Translations under genes and position numbers: made by a program | From: Sediminicola arcticus | GTDB lineage: Bacteria > Bacteroidota > Bacteroidia > Flavobacteriales > Flavobacteriaceae | Length of the DNA: 64,000 nucleotides | Direction: 5' to 3' | Assembly (NCBI RefSeq): GCF_040566695.1 | Contig: NZ_JBEXAE010000001.1 | Coordinates: 434,001-498,000 of the forward strand | In this document: piece after piece, positions 17,787 through 27,479 of the stretch | Layout of the letters: each line of letters opens with the position of its first letter | Numbering within the stretch: position 1 is the first letter of the stretch | Notes under the pieces: model-generated | Database searches by the model: none | What the model saw: only the letters and a program-made list of their open reading frames with translations | Told to the model about the DNA's origin: nothing

Positions 17787-19724
17787 TTACTTATTTATAT
17801 GAAACACATGAAATGGTAAGGCAGGATTTAATTCTACATAGTTCCACTCTGTGCTCCAATTATAACTATTTCCTGTTATGGCATCCCTCAAGGAAAATGA
17901 ATGCCCCGCATTAAATCCCAAAGATGACAACGGCAGCTGTACAAATCCTTGCTGAGCATGATGGGAATCTAGACTAATAACTGTTAAAGTCTCATCCGAT
18001 CTATCATCGCTCCATTTATAAAAGGCAATCAAATTATTGTTCTCTATATGACAAAATTGAATATTATTGGTCTGCTGTAGGGAGGCATGCTTCTTACGAG
18101 CCTCATTTATTTTTGTGATCAGATAGGTGATTTTATTTTCAATGGTCCAATCCCAATGCCTAATCTCATACTTTTCACAATTTAGGTATTCTTCTTTCCC
18201 TGGCATGGCGTCTGAGACCATATATTCAAACACCGGGCCATAAATCCCTAAATTACCGCATAGTGTCCCCGCCAAAACATATCTAATAAGATGCATTGTC
18301 TCATTGGAGCCCTGAAGGTGATAGGGGTTTATATCTGGGGTGTTTGGCCAAAAATTAGGTCGATAATATTCCTTCATTTCCGACTGTGTGAGCTCGGTTA
18401 AATATGCCATAAGCTCCCCTTTGTCTACCCTCCAAGTAAAATAACTATAGGATTGTGAGAAACCCTGTTTGGCCAATTGTTGCATTACCTTTGGTCTAGA
18501 AAATGCCTCAGCAAGGAACAGCACCTCAGGATGTTTCTTTTTAACCTCATTAATTAACCATGCCCAAAAATAATAAGGTTTTGTATGGGGATTATCTACC
18601 CTAAATATGGTCACCCCGCAATTGACCCAATGCAGTGCCACGCTGAGCAACTCTTCCCATAATTCTTTATACGCTTTGGTTTCAAAATAAAAATTGACAA
18701 TATCCTGATATTTTTTGGGCGGATTTTCGGCATATTGCATCGTGCCGTCAGGCCTTTTTCTAAACCACTCAGGGTGGTCCGTAATGTAAGGGTGGTCAGG
18801 TGCCGCCTGAAAGGCCAGGTCCATGGCTATTTCGATCCCATGATCTTTTGCCCTTTGTATTAAATGCTTAAAATCACCCTCTGTCCCTAATTCTGGATGA
18901 ATGGACTTATGCCCTCCCAAATGGGATCCTATAGCCCAGGGCACCCCGGAATCACCTTCTTTGGCATTTGTTGCATTGTTCTTCCCCTTTCGGTTTTTTT
19001 CGCCAATGGGATGAATAGGCGGAAAATAAAGGGTGTCAAATCCCATCCCTGCTATTCGTGGCAATAGGCGTTCACAATCCTTGAAAGTCCCGTGTTTTCC
19101 TATCTCCGATGCTGCTGAACGAGGGAAAAATTCGTACCAGGTACTAAAATTTGCCTTTTTGCGATCTACATACACCTGTAAGGTTTTACTTGTATTTACA
19201 AATAACCGTTGTGGATGTTCAAGGAACATTCGGGATAGTTTTCTAGAAGTAGCCGTTTTTATTGCGCTTTCATAGGCATGCTCATCCTCAAACTCCTTGA
19301 TCCATTGGATCACCTCTTCCTTCTCACTGGAAGATACCATTTTTGAAATGTAGGTAATATATTGTATCCCATCTAAAAGCTCACTTTTTACATATTGCCC
19401 ATCTTTTAACTTAGCTTCAATACCGTGCTGCCAGTTTAAGGCATAATCTACCCATCCTCTTACGCTATATTCATAAAATCCTTGTTTGTCAACTGTAAAG
19501 GAAGCAGAGTACAAATCGCTCCCAAGGTGCCTCATATGAATAGTTGAGGTGTTTTTATCCTTTTCATGTCTGCATAAAACTTCCACCTGAATAACATCAT
19601 GTCCATCAGGGAGCACGTCCGCTGTAACGGTGACCGTTTCCCCTACGACCCTTTTGATAAAAAAACTGCCAGATTCTAGTTGAGGCGCTATGTTTTCTAT
19701 TATTACGCGATGTTGTCTTAACAT
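17787..19724 (-). CDS. glgE: Alpha-1,4-glucan:maltose-1-phosphate maltosyltransferase
   Basis: Transfers maltosyl units from alpha-maltose-1-phosphate to the growing alpha-1,4-glucan. 645 residues, GH13_3 type: N-terminal beta-sandwich (to about 130), then the barrel with YFPPIHPIG, the nucleophile region IFRVDNPHTKP (about 405) and the acid region FLAEAFSRP. First gene of the glgE-mak-glgB operon; a ~1 kb noncoding region lies upstream. The pathway normally starts from trehalose via TreS, which must be encoded elsewhere or replaced. Confidence 0.93.
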   Translation of the reverse strand: MLRQHRVIIENIAPQLESGSFFIKRVVGETVTVTADVLPDGHDVIQVEVLCRHEKDKNTSTIHMRHLGSDLYSASFTVDKQGFYEYSVRGWVDYALNWQHGIEAKLKDGQYVKSELLDGIQYITYISKMVSSSEKEEVIQWIKEFEDEHAYESAIKTATSRKLSRMFLEHPQRLFVNTSKTLQVYVDRKKANFSTWYEFFPRSAASEIGKHGTFKDCERLLPRIAGMGFDTLYFPPIHPIGEKNRKGKNNATNAKEGDSGVPWAIGSHLGGHKSIHPELGTEGDFKHLIQRAKDHGIEIAMDLAFQAAPDHPYITDHPEWFRKRPDGTMQYAENPPKKYQDIVNFYFETKAYKELWEELLSVALHWVNCGVTIFRVDNPHTKPYYFWAWLINEVKKKHPEVLFLAEAFSRPKVMQQLAKQGFSQSYSYFTWRVDKGELMAYLTELTQSEMKEYYRPNFWPNTPDINPYHLQGSNETMHLIRYVLAGTLCGNLGIYGPVFEYMVSDAMPGKEEYLNCEKYEIRHWDWTIENKITYLITKINEARKKHASLQQTNNIQFCHIENNNLIAFYKWSDDRSDETLTVISLDSHHAQQGFVQLPLSSLGFNAGHSFSLRDAITGNSYNWSTEWNYVELNPALPFHVFHINK

Positions 19725-20696
19725 AATATAATTCGGTTTAGTTGTGCTATATGAATTTTTCCGTTCTCAATATACATTAATTAATGACGTTATTTTCTAT
19801 AATCTGGAGCTTAATTCAGTTGAAAAATAAATCTAATTTAACGGTTTGCTTTTTCTAAGTTCGCCCTGCTCATTCGCTTAAATAGCTCTCAAATGATGCC
19901 GTGTATAATGGCGATTATCGGAGAGATTTACTTTAAAATTGGAATGTCATCAACTTTAAATCCTTATACCAAAAAAAAACAAAACTCAAATTCCAGATTC
20001 CCCAGAATCTAAGTTTGCGCTTTTTCATTTTAGCACATTAAATCGACACTATTTTGACAAACATTTCCTCATCAAAACTTTTTGGAGAGAAGTAAAAATA
20101 AAAGTTTGGCTACTCGTAAATATAGAATAAATTTTAAAAAACCCCGAACTCAATAAGGGGCTTCCTATGGTGAAGCACTGTTTATCTTAAATTGAAAACA
20201 GTGGTTTTGAAGCTTTAAGCTCACTAAGCATCCCTTTGCAATTACAAATCATTTTCCGTTTCCAAGTATCGTAAATAAGCTCTAATACGAAAATTATAAA
20301 AAAATAAATTTCTTTCTTAGGGCTGTGTTTATGACACAACAAAAATTAAAAAACATTCCTTTTTACACAGATTTATTAAGCCCATTATCAAAACTTTTGC
20401 TTTTAAGTTTTATTTTATCTTTCAATCCAAACCAGCTATAAGCAAAAAAAAGAATTCCAAACCATCAATAGCCTAACTAACTGTTATTCATCTAATTTCT
20501 TGAGGTAATTTTTAAGTAAGGAAGTTTGAAATAAAGCCATTAATTAGTATGTATTTTAACAATCCTAAAAGTAGGAAATACCACGCTAAATAAACTTAAA
20601 TGAGTTCTTTCAATACAAATAAGACCAATTAATGTTAAATTTTACCTCAAAAGGAAGGAGTTTTCAAAAGTGTGCACAAACTGTGCATTGCTAAAA
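19725..20696. other. About 970 bases of AT-rich noncoding DNA
   Basis: No ORF of useful length on either strand and no decayed gene that I can recognise. It holds many A/T runs and a weak minus-strand hairpin with CCCC and GGGG arms followed by T at about 20139-20162, which could terminate a short minus-strand transcript. The promoter of glgE should lie near 19725-19800. It is unusually long for this otherwise compact region. Confidence 0.6.
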
Positions 20697-20724
20697 ATGA
20701 AAAAGCCCTCACATCTGTGAAGGC
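20697..20724 (-). terminator. Terminator of tRNA-Ala
   Basis: On the minus strand GCCTTCAC, a 4-base loop, GTGAGGGC (8 pairs with one wobble), then five T. Confidence 0.82.
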
Positions 20725-20735
20725 CCGTATTTACT

Positions 20736-20811
<76 letters not shown>

Positions 20812-20883
20812 TTTTTGGCTGCGGCAAAGAAAATACTTTTTCACATGGTATCAAAATGCATCTCCAACAAAAAACAACCCTTA

Positions 20884-21684
20884 CTAATCTTTTTTCACAC
20901 TTAGCACCAATACAGGTACTGGAGCATAAAATTCTGACTTAGGAATCGTATTTTTTTCCCACAAATTCTTGAAAAATCCACGTTTTCTTCTGAATACACA
21001 AAGCAAATCCGGGTGTTGGGATCTAAAATGCTCTAAAACCCCCATATAGGTAGTGGAGTTTTCTGTAAGTGTAAGTTGTGAGCTTATATCCATTAGGGCC
21101 GTGTTAATCTTAAGATCATCATCAGTGTATCCTGGGGTTTTTACCATTAATAAGTTCACCTTGGAACCAAACTTTTTTTGGATGCCCACTAACGGATCCA
21201 AAATTCGTTTTCTTTTTAAAATGCCCGATTTAAATGCCGTCAATATCGATTTAAAGGGCTTGAAAACAGTCCCTTTGGGTACGATCAAGGTAGGGATATC
21301 CGTTCTTTTTACTACCCTTCCAGACGTATTACCCAAATAGAGTTCTTCCTTTATATCGTTGCTTCTAGGAGAGATAATTATCAAATCGATTCCCAACTCC
21401 TCATCAATGGATACCAACCCGTCTATTAAATCCCCATTATAGGTGGCAATTTTAATTTCCACACCTTTAGCATCTACCTTGTCTATGACCTTCTTCAAAT
21501 GCTCCCTGCTACTTTCGGCCACTTTTTCTTGAAGGTTGGCCAGTGTCCCGGCGCCGGTACCCTTCACATTAAATACCTCCATTACAAAAACCTTCGAGGA
21601 AAATTCAGTGGCAAAGTCAACTGCATATTGCAATGTTTCGTGGGCTTCAGGAGAAGTCCCTATAGGAACCAAAATATTTTTCAT
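20884..21684 (-). CDS. Universal stress protein (UspA family)
   Basis: 266 residues. The N-terminal half is a clear UspA domain: MKNILVPIGTSPEA at the start, the Asp-rich strand IDLIIISPRS, and the GNTSGRVVKRTDIPTLIVP nucleotide-loop region (about 117-135). The C-terminal half is diverged but ends in a Usp-like strand (VPVLVLSVKKD), so it is probably a tandem two-domain protein as is common in Bacteroidota. It is predicted cytoplasmic; the ligand is unknown. Divergent from the acetyltransferase gene that follows. Confidence 0.85.
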   Translation of the reverse strand: MKNILVPIGTSPEAHETLQYAVDFATEFSSKVFVMEVFNVKGTGAGTLANLQEKVAESSREHLKKVIDKVDAKGVEIKIATYNGDLIDGLVSIDEELGIDLIIISPRSNDIKEELYLGNTSGRVVKRTDIPTLIVPKGTVFKPFKSILTAFKSGILKRKRILDPLVGIQKKFGSKVNLLMVKTPGYTDDDLKINTALMDISSQLTLTENSTTYMGVLEHFRSQHPDLLCVFRRKRGFFKNLWEKNTIPKSEFYAPVPVLVLSVKKD

Positions 21685-21738
21685 AATAAGGTTTTTCGAA
21701 TTTATAAGTTAAATTTACAATTAAATTAAAATCTACAC

Positions 21739-22239
21739 ATGATCCGACCCGCAAAGTTAGGAGAAATGACCGACATAATTGCAATCACAAAAGCATGTGC
21801 AGCGCAATTGATCAAAAACAATATTTTTCAATGGAGCCCTTCCTATCCTACCATAAGCATTTTTGAAAATGACATCCAAAGAAAAGAACTCTATGTCATG
21901 GAAATTGATGAAAAACCTGTGGGGACCATTGTTATTTCTACCCATATGGACCAGGAATACATCCCCGTCAAATGGCTAACACCATCCTATAATAATTTAT
22001 ATATCCATCGATTGGCAGTGCATCCGGATCATCAAAAAAAAGGATACGCCCAACAGCTAATGTCTTATGCCGAAAATCAAGGTCGGGCAAACAAGTATGC
22101 CTCCATACGATTGGACACCTTTAGCCAGAACAAACGCAACCAGCTCTTTTATGAAATAAGAGGCTATCAAAAGCTGGGCGATATCTATTTCCCAAAACAA
22201 AGCATTGACCATTTTCATTGCTATGAACTGGTGCTTTAA
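21739..22239 (+). CDS. GNAT-family N-acetyltransferase
   Basis: 166 residues with an acetyl-CoA-binding motif A (LYIHRLAVHPDHQKKGYAQQ, about 91-110), preceded by the GTIVIS strand. Substrate unknown. It starts 54 bases from the divergent Usp gene, and the MATE gene follows after 12 bases, so the two + strand genes are probably co-transcribed. Confidence 0.85.
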   Translation: MIRPAKLGEMTDIIAITKACAAQLIKNNIFQWSPSYPTISIFENDIQRKELYVMEIDEKPVGTIVISTHMDQEYIPVKWLTPSYNNLYIHRLAVHPDHQKKGYAQQLMSYAENQGRANKYASIRLDTFSQNKRNQLFYEIRGYQKLGDIYFPKQSIDHFHCYELVL

Positions 22240-22251
22240 TCCCATTTTTAT

Positions 22252-23586
22252 TTGAAAACTGCCGTCAATTTTAGGACCATAAACAACCTCGCCATTCCCG
22301 CTACCATTGCAGGAATAGCAGAACCCATATTATCCATTACGGATACTGCCATTGTAGGGAATATCCCTGTTGATGGATTAGAATCCTTGGCGGCGGCGGG
22401 TATCGTAGGCTCCTTTCTATCCATGCTCATCTGGGTTCTTGGACAAACAAGAAGTGCCATCTCTGCAATTATTTCCCAATATTTGGGTGCAGGAAGGTTG
22501 GAAGAGGTAAAGTCATTGCCCGCTCAAGCAATTTTTTTGAATATTGCCCTTAGTTTGGTTATCCTACTATCTACCATTTTCGTAATTGAGGAAATATTTC
22601 GCCTATTGAATGCCACTGGGAAGATTTTAGATTACTGTGTAAAATACTATGCCATTAGGGTGTGGGGCTTTCCTCTGACCCTCTTCACTTTTGCTATTTT
22701 TGGAATTTTCCGTGGTCTTCAGAACACCTATTGGACGATGCTCATAGCCATTACTGGCGCGGTACTAAACATATTTTTGGACTTTTTACTGGTCTATGGT
22801 TTGGAAGGGTTCATCTCTCCCATGTATTTGGAAGGAGCCGCCTATGCCAGTTTAATTTCCCAAGGGGTTATGGCATTCATGGCCTTTATTTTCTTGATTG
22901 TCAAAACCGATATTAGTCTTAAGCTCCGTTTTCCCTTGCATCCAGAACTAGGTAAATTAGTGGTGATGAGTTTAAATTTATTTGTCCGGGCACTGGCCTT
23001 GAACACGGCTTTGATATTGGCTGTTCGGGAGGCGGCCGCCCTCGGGGACCGCTACATTGGGGCACACACCATAGCAATCAACCTATGGCTGTTCTCCTCC
23101 TTTTTTATTGATGGCTATGGGGCGGCTGGAAATATTATGGGCGGAAAGTTGTTGGGTGCCAAAGATTACAACGGACTTTGGAAATTGGCAAAAAAAATTA
23201 CACTATACGGCATGGCCGTAAGTATTGTCTTGATCATTTTGGCTTTTGTTTTTTACTATCCAATTGGAAGACTCTTCTCCAACGAAACTATTGTTTTGAA
23301 TACTTTTTATGGGGTCTTTTTTATCCTGATATTAAGCCTCCCGATTAATACAATTGCTTTTGTCCTAGATGGCATGTTCAAAGGAATGGGAGAAATGAAG
23401 TACTTGAGAAATGTATTATTGTCTGCTACCTTTTTAGGGTTTGTACCGGTCTTGTTTCTAACCAAATATTTTGGGTGGGGGTTTAGTGGTATTTGGATTG
23501 CATTCTTAGTTTGGATGGCGATACGGGGCGGTGCTCTGGTATGGAAATTTAGAAGGAAATTTCGCCCCCTCTTGCAAAACACCTAA
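22252..23586 (+). CDS. MATE-family efflux transporter
   Basis: A 444-residue multidrug/toxin extrusion pump of the DinF-like branch with about 12 hydrophobic segments, exporting cationic or other compounds in exchange for Na+ or H+. The N-terminal IPATIAGIAEPILSITDTAI region matches the family. The start is TTG 22252; no ATG lies near the conserved N-terminus. Followed at 17 bases by an enoyl-CoA hydratase gene. Confidence 0.88.
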   Translation: MKTAVNFRTINNLAIPATIAGIAEPILSITDTAIVGNIPVDGLESLAAAGIVGSFLSMLIWVLGQTRSAISAIISQYLGAGRLEEVKSLPAQAIFLNIALSLVILLSTIFVIEEIFRLLNATGKILDYCVKYYAIRVWGFPLTLFTFAIFGIFRGLQNTYWTMLIAITGAVLNIFLDFLLVYGLEGFISPMYLEGAAYASLISQGVMAFMAFIFLIVKTDISLKLRFPLHPELGKLVVMSLNLFVRALALNTALILAVREAAALGDRYIGAHTIAINLWLFSSFFIDGYGAAGNIMGGKLLGAKDYNGLWKLAKKITLYGMAVSIVLIILAFVFYYPIGRLFSNETIVLNTFYGVFFILILSLPINTIAFVLDGMFKGMGEMKYLRNVLLSATFLGFVPVLFLTKYFGWGFSGIWIAFLVWMAIRGGALVWKFRRKFRPLLQNT

Positions 23587-23602
23587 TTTTGGGATAGACT
23601 AA

Positions 23603-24379
23603 ATGATAACTATGAGTACCACAAGAACAAATGGAAGTTTATATACTTTTATAGAAAACAGAATCGCTACCGTAGAATTTGGTCATCCTGCAAGTAATTC
23701 GTTTGTTTCCGAACTATTGGCAAGACTTGCCGATGAATTGAAGGAACTATCCAACAAGGAAGAAGTTTCCGTAATCGTCCTTAAATCAGAAGGGGACCGT
23801 GCCTTTTGTGCCGGTGCTTCGTTTGATGAACTAGTGGCGGTTTCCAATTTAGAAGAGGGAAAAGCATTTTTTAGCGGGTTTGCCAATGTAATCAACGCCA
23901 TGCGTACCTGTAAGAAATTGATAGTTGGACGCGTACAGGGCAAGGCCGTGGGAGGTGGTGTTGGACTAATTGCCGCCTGTGATTATGCTTTTGCCGTGGA
24001 AGATGCAGCAATTAGATTATCCGAACTCGCTATAGGTATCGGTCCTTTTGTTATTGCACCTGCCGTGGAACGAAAAATAGGCATTGCCGGACTGGCGGAA
24101 CTTTCTTTGGCACCATCTGAATGGATGAATGCCTATTGGGGTAAAGAAAAAGGCCTTTTTGCCAAGGTATTTACCAACAGCAGGGAAATGGACAAGGGGT
24201 TGCAACTATTTACCGAAAACTTGGCATCGTATAACCCACAAGCCCTAATGGACATGAAAAGTATACTTTGGGAAGGAACTGCCCATTGGGATACTTTGTT
24301 AATGGAAAGGGCAGAGCTTTCTGGGAAATTAGTACTCTCTAATTTCACCAAACAAGCATTGGATAAATTCAAGAAATAA
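23603..24379 (+). CDS. Enoyl-CoA hydratase/isomerase family protein
   Basis: 258 residues of crotonase fold. The two oxyanion-hole regions are visible: FCAGASFDEL (about 73-82) and GKAVGGGVGLIAACDYAF (about 114-131). Likely hydrates an unsaturated acyl-CoA in fatty-acid or branched-chain amino-acid breakdown; methylglutaconyl-CoA hydratase (LiuC) is one plausible role. The start may be ATG 23603 or 23612 (MSTTRT). A MATE gene lies directly upstream and a DUF4199 gene downstream. Confidence 0.85.
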   Translation: MITMSTTRTNGSLYTFIENRIATVEFGHPASNSFVSELLARLADELKELSNKEEVSVIVLKSEGDRAFCAGASFDELVAVSNLEEGKAFFSGFANVINAMRTCKKLIVGRVQGKAVGGGVGLIAACDYAFAVEDAAIRLSELAIGIGPFVIAPAVERKIGIAGLAELSLAPSEWMNAYWGKEKGLFAKVFTNSREMDKGLQLFTENLASYNPQALMDMKSILWEGTAHWDTLLMERAELSGKLVLSNFTKQALDKFKK

Positions 24380-24408
24380 ATTTTTATATTTACAGCATAA
24401 TTATAGCC

Positions 24409-24885
24409 GTGAAAAAGTACAGTTTAGAAATCAAATGGGGTATTATTTTTGCCATTTCTTCCTTGGTTTGGGTGTATTTTGAGAAAGTCATGGGCTGGCA
24501 TGATGAGTTGATTGCCCAGCAGCTTATCTATACCAATTTATTTGCCATTGTGGCCATTGCAATCTTTGTTCTAGCGCTAAAAGAAAAGAGAAAGAAGGAT
24601 TTAGGGGGTAAAATGTCCTGGAAACAAGGCTTTATAGGCGGCATCATTATCAGTATCGTGGTGGCTATTCTAACCCCATTAACACAGTATATTGGCAGCA
24701 TGTGGATAGCCCCAGATTTTTTTCCTAATATCATCAGCTATATGGTAGAGACCGGGAAAATGACCCAAGCGGGAGCCGAAAATTATTTTAACCTTAAAAG
24801 CTATATGATACAAGGAACTTTCGGAGCCCTTACCATGGGCGTGGTTACCTCCGCCGTTGTAGCACTCTTCCTAAAAAAGCAATAA
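24409..24885 (+). CDS. DUF4199 membrane protein
   Basis: 158 residues with four hydrophobic segments (about 9-25, 40-57, 72-95, 135-155). This DUF is widespread in Bacteroidota and its function is unknown. It starts with GTG at 24409, just after a TATATTTA -7-like box. Confidence 0.8.
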   Translation: MKKYSLEIKWGIIFAISSLVWVYFEKVMGWHDELIAQQLIYTNLFAIVAIAIFVLALKEKRKKDLGGKMSWKQGFIGGIIISIVVAILTPLTQYIGSMWIAPDFFPNIISYMVETGKMTQAGAENYFNLKSYMIQGTFGALTMGVVTSAVVALFLKKQ

Positions 24886-24909
24886 CAACCTCAATACATA
24901 TTCAATAGT

Positions 24910-25023
24910 ATGGATATATTATCATTCTTAAACGGAAATTTCATTTTTCCGATCCTAGCCTTAATTTTAGTGGTAGTTTATTTCGTCAACAGAGTAAGAA
25001 ACCAAAAAAAATTTAAAAGATAA
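24910..25023 (+). CDS. Small single-pass membrane protein, 37 residues
   Basis: ATG 24910 to TAA 25021-25023. The peptide begins MDILSFLNGNF, then has a hydrophobic stretch (IFPILALILVVVYFV, about 12-26), and ends in a strongly basic tail (NRVRNQKKFKR). It lies 24 bases after the DUF4199 gene, probably in the same transcript, and 3 bases from the convergent oxygenase. The hydrophobic-then-basic layout supports a real membrane peptide, but no family is recognised. Confidence 0.5.
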   Translation: MDILSFLNGNFIFPILALILVVVYFVNRVRNQKKFKR

Positions 25024-25026
25024 ATA

Positions 25027-25671
25027 CTATCTGGTCTTTAGCCATCCTGTGATACTCAATCTGTTTTGATTGGCTGTTTTCACCTCGTGCTCCAATTCTT
25101 GGCTCTCAAAGATGACCATACGCCCCTGTATTGGCAATATCTCTAAGGTCTTTTCTTCATCATCCTCTTGGATATAAATCGCTAGATTCCCCCCATACTC
25201 AGGTTGCCAATTAGGTTCGTTCAGGTAAAGTGCGATGGATAATTTGCGCCTATCGTCATTTTGAAATGTATCCAAATGTCGCTTATAGAAGGTACCTTCC
25301 GGATAAAGTGCGTAATGAAACTCTTTATGGAGGATTCCCAGAAAGCAGGTTTGATTCAGATAATTGGCAAATTCGTTTATTTTGGCGAAGAATAGTTTTT
25401 CTGCCTCTTCCTGTTCTTTTTCATCCATCCAAAGTATAAAATCTCCCCGAATATACTTTACAATCAATTCCTTGCTTCCACTCCCAATGGCTGCCTTCTT
25501 AAATTGATCTTCTTCAAACTTGGACAATAGACTGTTTCGTAAGGTCAAGATCTCCCCAGGGGAAAAGAAATCATCTACAATGCTGTACTTTTGGGCCAAT
25601 AGGTCATTAATGACCCCTTCATAAAGCGGGATCTCTTTAAAATCCGAATGTTCAAAAAGTTCCATATCCAA
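25027..25671 (-). CDS. 2-oxoglutarate/Fe(II)-dependent dioxygenase (prolyl 4-hydroxylase type)
   Basis: 214 residues with a double-stranded beta-helix. Iron ligands are His and Asp in YKRHLDTF (about 129-136) and His in ELEHEVKT (about 192-199); the 2-oxoglutarate-binding Arg is in NRLSITGWL. It hydroxylates a protein or small molecule; the target is unknown. The start may be two codons downstream (Met3). Confidence 0.85.
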   Translation of the reverse strand: MDMELFEHSDFKEIPLYEGVINDLLAQKYSIVDDFFSPGEILTLRNSLLSKFEEDQFKKAAIGSGSKELIVKYIRGDFILWMDEKEQEEAEKLFFAKINEFANYLNQTCFLGILHKEFHYALYPEGTFYKRHLDTFQNDDRRKLSIALYLNEPNWQPEYGGNLAIYIQEDDEEKTLEILPIQGRMVIFESQELEHEVKTANQNRLSITGWLKTR

Positions 25672-25910
25672 TATTTTAAAAAAACCCGCAAATGTAATTT
25701 ATTAATGCTTTAAACCTTCATTCTAAATATATCGCCCAAAACAATTTACAAAAGCTATCGCTTAAAGACAAAGAACGTCTATTTTGCCATTCATAGAAGC
25801 ATCATTTAAAGATCATTGGTATCAATAATTTTCAAGGAAATTCTTTTTGATGGACAACTAAAGCGTTTGGTTTTGCAAGAATCCATACTTTTGTAGTGCA
25901 AATAAACAAT

Positions 25911-26363
25911 ATGGGCAATATCAGGATTACTAAGCAATTCAGTTTCGAAACAGGCCACGCACTTTTTGGCTATGATGGCAAGTGCAGAAACGTTCACGGA
26001 CATAGTTATAAATTGTCTGTGACAGTCATTGGCAAGCCTATTACAGACACCTCCCATGTTAAATTGGGGATGGTCATAGATTTTACTGATTTAAAGAAGA
26101 TTGTAAAAGAAGAAATTGTGGATCAATTTGACCATGCTACTGTTTTTAACAAAAATACACCTCATGTAGAATTAGCCAAAGAACTCATGAAAAGGGGCCA
26201 TAATGTAATTTTGGCGGAATACCAGCCTACCAGTGAAAATATGGTTTTGGATTTTGCGGATAAGATAAAGATGCGACTGCCAAAAAATATCCTCTTGCAT
26301 TCCTTAAAACTACAAGAAACCGAGTCTTCCTTTGCGGAGTGGTATGCCAGTGAAAACCTTTAA
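25911..26363 (+). CDS. queD: 6-carboxytetrahydropterin synthase / 6-pyruvoyl-tetrahydropterin synthase family
   Basis: 150 residues. Converts dihydroneopterin triphosphate to 6-carboxytetrahydropterin in queuosine synthesis (QueD), or acts as PTPS. The catalytic Cys and zinc His residues appear in GKCRNVHGHSYKL, with another His in ETGHALF, and Glu in ETESSFAEW. Start: ATG 25911 (MGNIRITK) rather than GTG 25896; a TACTTTTG -7 box lies at 25886-25893. The stop overlaps the next ATG by one base (TAATG), so it is translationally coupled to lpxH. Confidence 0.88.
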   Translation: MGNIRITKQFSFETGHALFGYDGKCRNVHGHSYKLSVTVIGKPITDTSHVKLGMVIDFTDLKKIVKEEIVDQFDHATVFNKNTPHVELAKELMKRGHNVILAEYQPTSENMVLDFADKIKMRLPKNILLHSLKLQETESSFAEWYASENL

Positions 26364-27148
26364 TGAAGCCCATGGAGAAGATAACAATTCCAAAGGGCAA
26401 GAAAGTTTATTTCTCAAGTGATAATCATTTGGGAGCGCCTACTATGGAAGCTAGTCTCCCGAGGGAAAAAACATTTGTTGCATGGTTAGACCATGTGAAA
26501 AAAGATGCCGCTGCAATCTTTTTATTGGGTGATCTTTTCGATTTTTGGTTTGAATATAAGACCGTGGTTCCTAAAGGCTTTACCCGGACGCTTGGAAAAT
26601 TGGCAGAAATCACAGATGCCGGAATTCCAATCTATTTTTTTGTAGGCAACCACGATCTTTGGATGCACGGTTATTTTGAGGAAGAATTAAACATCCCTGT
26701 TTTCCATAAGCCCCAACAATTTAAATTGAACGATACTACGTTTTTTATTGGGCATGGTGATGGTCTGGGTCCCAAAGACAAGGGGTTTAAGAGAATGAAA
26801 AAAGTTTTTAAACATCCCGTTTCTAAATGGGTCTTCAATTGGCTACATCCTGATTTGGGGGTGAAATTGGGGAAATATCTATCCGTGAAAAATAAACTCA
26901 TTTCTGGGGACGATGATGCTAAATTTTTAGGAGCGGAAAAGGAGTGGCTTGTGCAATATGCCAAAAGAAAGTTGGAAGAAGACCATTACGATTATTTTGT
27001 TTTTGGCCATAGGCATCTACCGTTACATATTGCACTAAATGATCAATCGAACTATATTAACCTAGGCGATTGGATACAATATTTCACCTATGGCGTTTTT
27101 GACGGACAGACCCTAACCTTAGAGACGTATACACCAAAAGAAAATTAG
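26363..27148 (+). CDS. lpxH: UDP-2,3-diacylglucosamine hydrolase
   Basis: Lipid A biosynthesis: removes UMP from UDP-2,3-diacylglucosamine. 261 residues with calcineurin-type metal motifs in order: SDNHLGAP, LGDLFDFWFEY, GNHDLW, GHGDGLGPKDKGFK and FGHRHLPL. Peripheral membrane enzyme. Met1 or Met4 could be the start. Coupled to queD. Confidence 0.9.
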   Translation: MKPMEKITIPKGKKVYFSSDNHLGAPTMEASLPREKTFVAWLDHVKKDAAAIFLLGDLFDFWFEYKTVVPKGFTRTLGKLAEITDAGIPIYFFVGNHDLWMHGYFEEELNIPVFHKPQQFKLNDTTFFIGHGDGLGPKDKGFKRMKKVFKHPVSKWVFNWLHPDLGVKLGKYLSVKNKLISGDDDAKFLGAEKEWLVQYAKRKLEEDHYDYFVFGHRHLPLHIALNDQSNYINLGDWIQYFTYGVFDGQTLTLETYTPKEN

Positions 27149-27479
27149 TTAATCCTCCATATTCTTCTCAACAAATATTGGCTGAAATGGCTTCTTCTTT
27201 TTGACAGTAAAGAATAATTTCATCTCCGAATGAATTGGAATATAGCATGTGTCGATACTTTATCTCCCTGAAAGTGTTATAATTATATTAAACCTTATTT
27301 AGATTCATTAAAAACAACTTATCTTTATATAAGTTTATTTAAACCACATAATTGAAACACTCTAGGGTGTTGTTTAGGGGATTTTCTCACTTAAAAAGTA
27401 ATTATTCCTATAAGCGTAATCTTCGACATTGGAATAATTAAAAAATGTGTTGGTTTAAGTTTGAGTTAGTTTAGTTTTA
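27149..27479. other. Noncoding gap upstream of an orphan terminator
   Basis: No ORF. AT-rich, with a TAAGTTTG -7-like box at 27456-27463 just before a strong hairpin terminator. It may contain a short RNA gene or only the long 3' end of the lpxH transcript; see the terminator at 27480. Confidence 0.45.
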
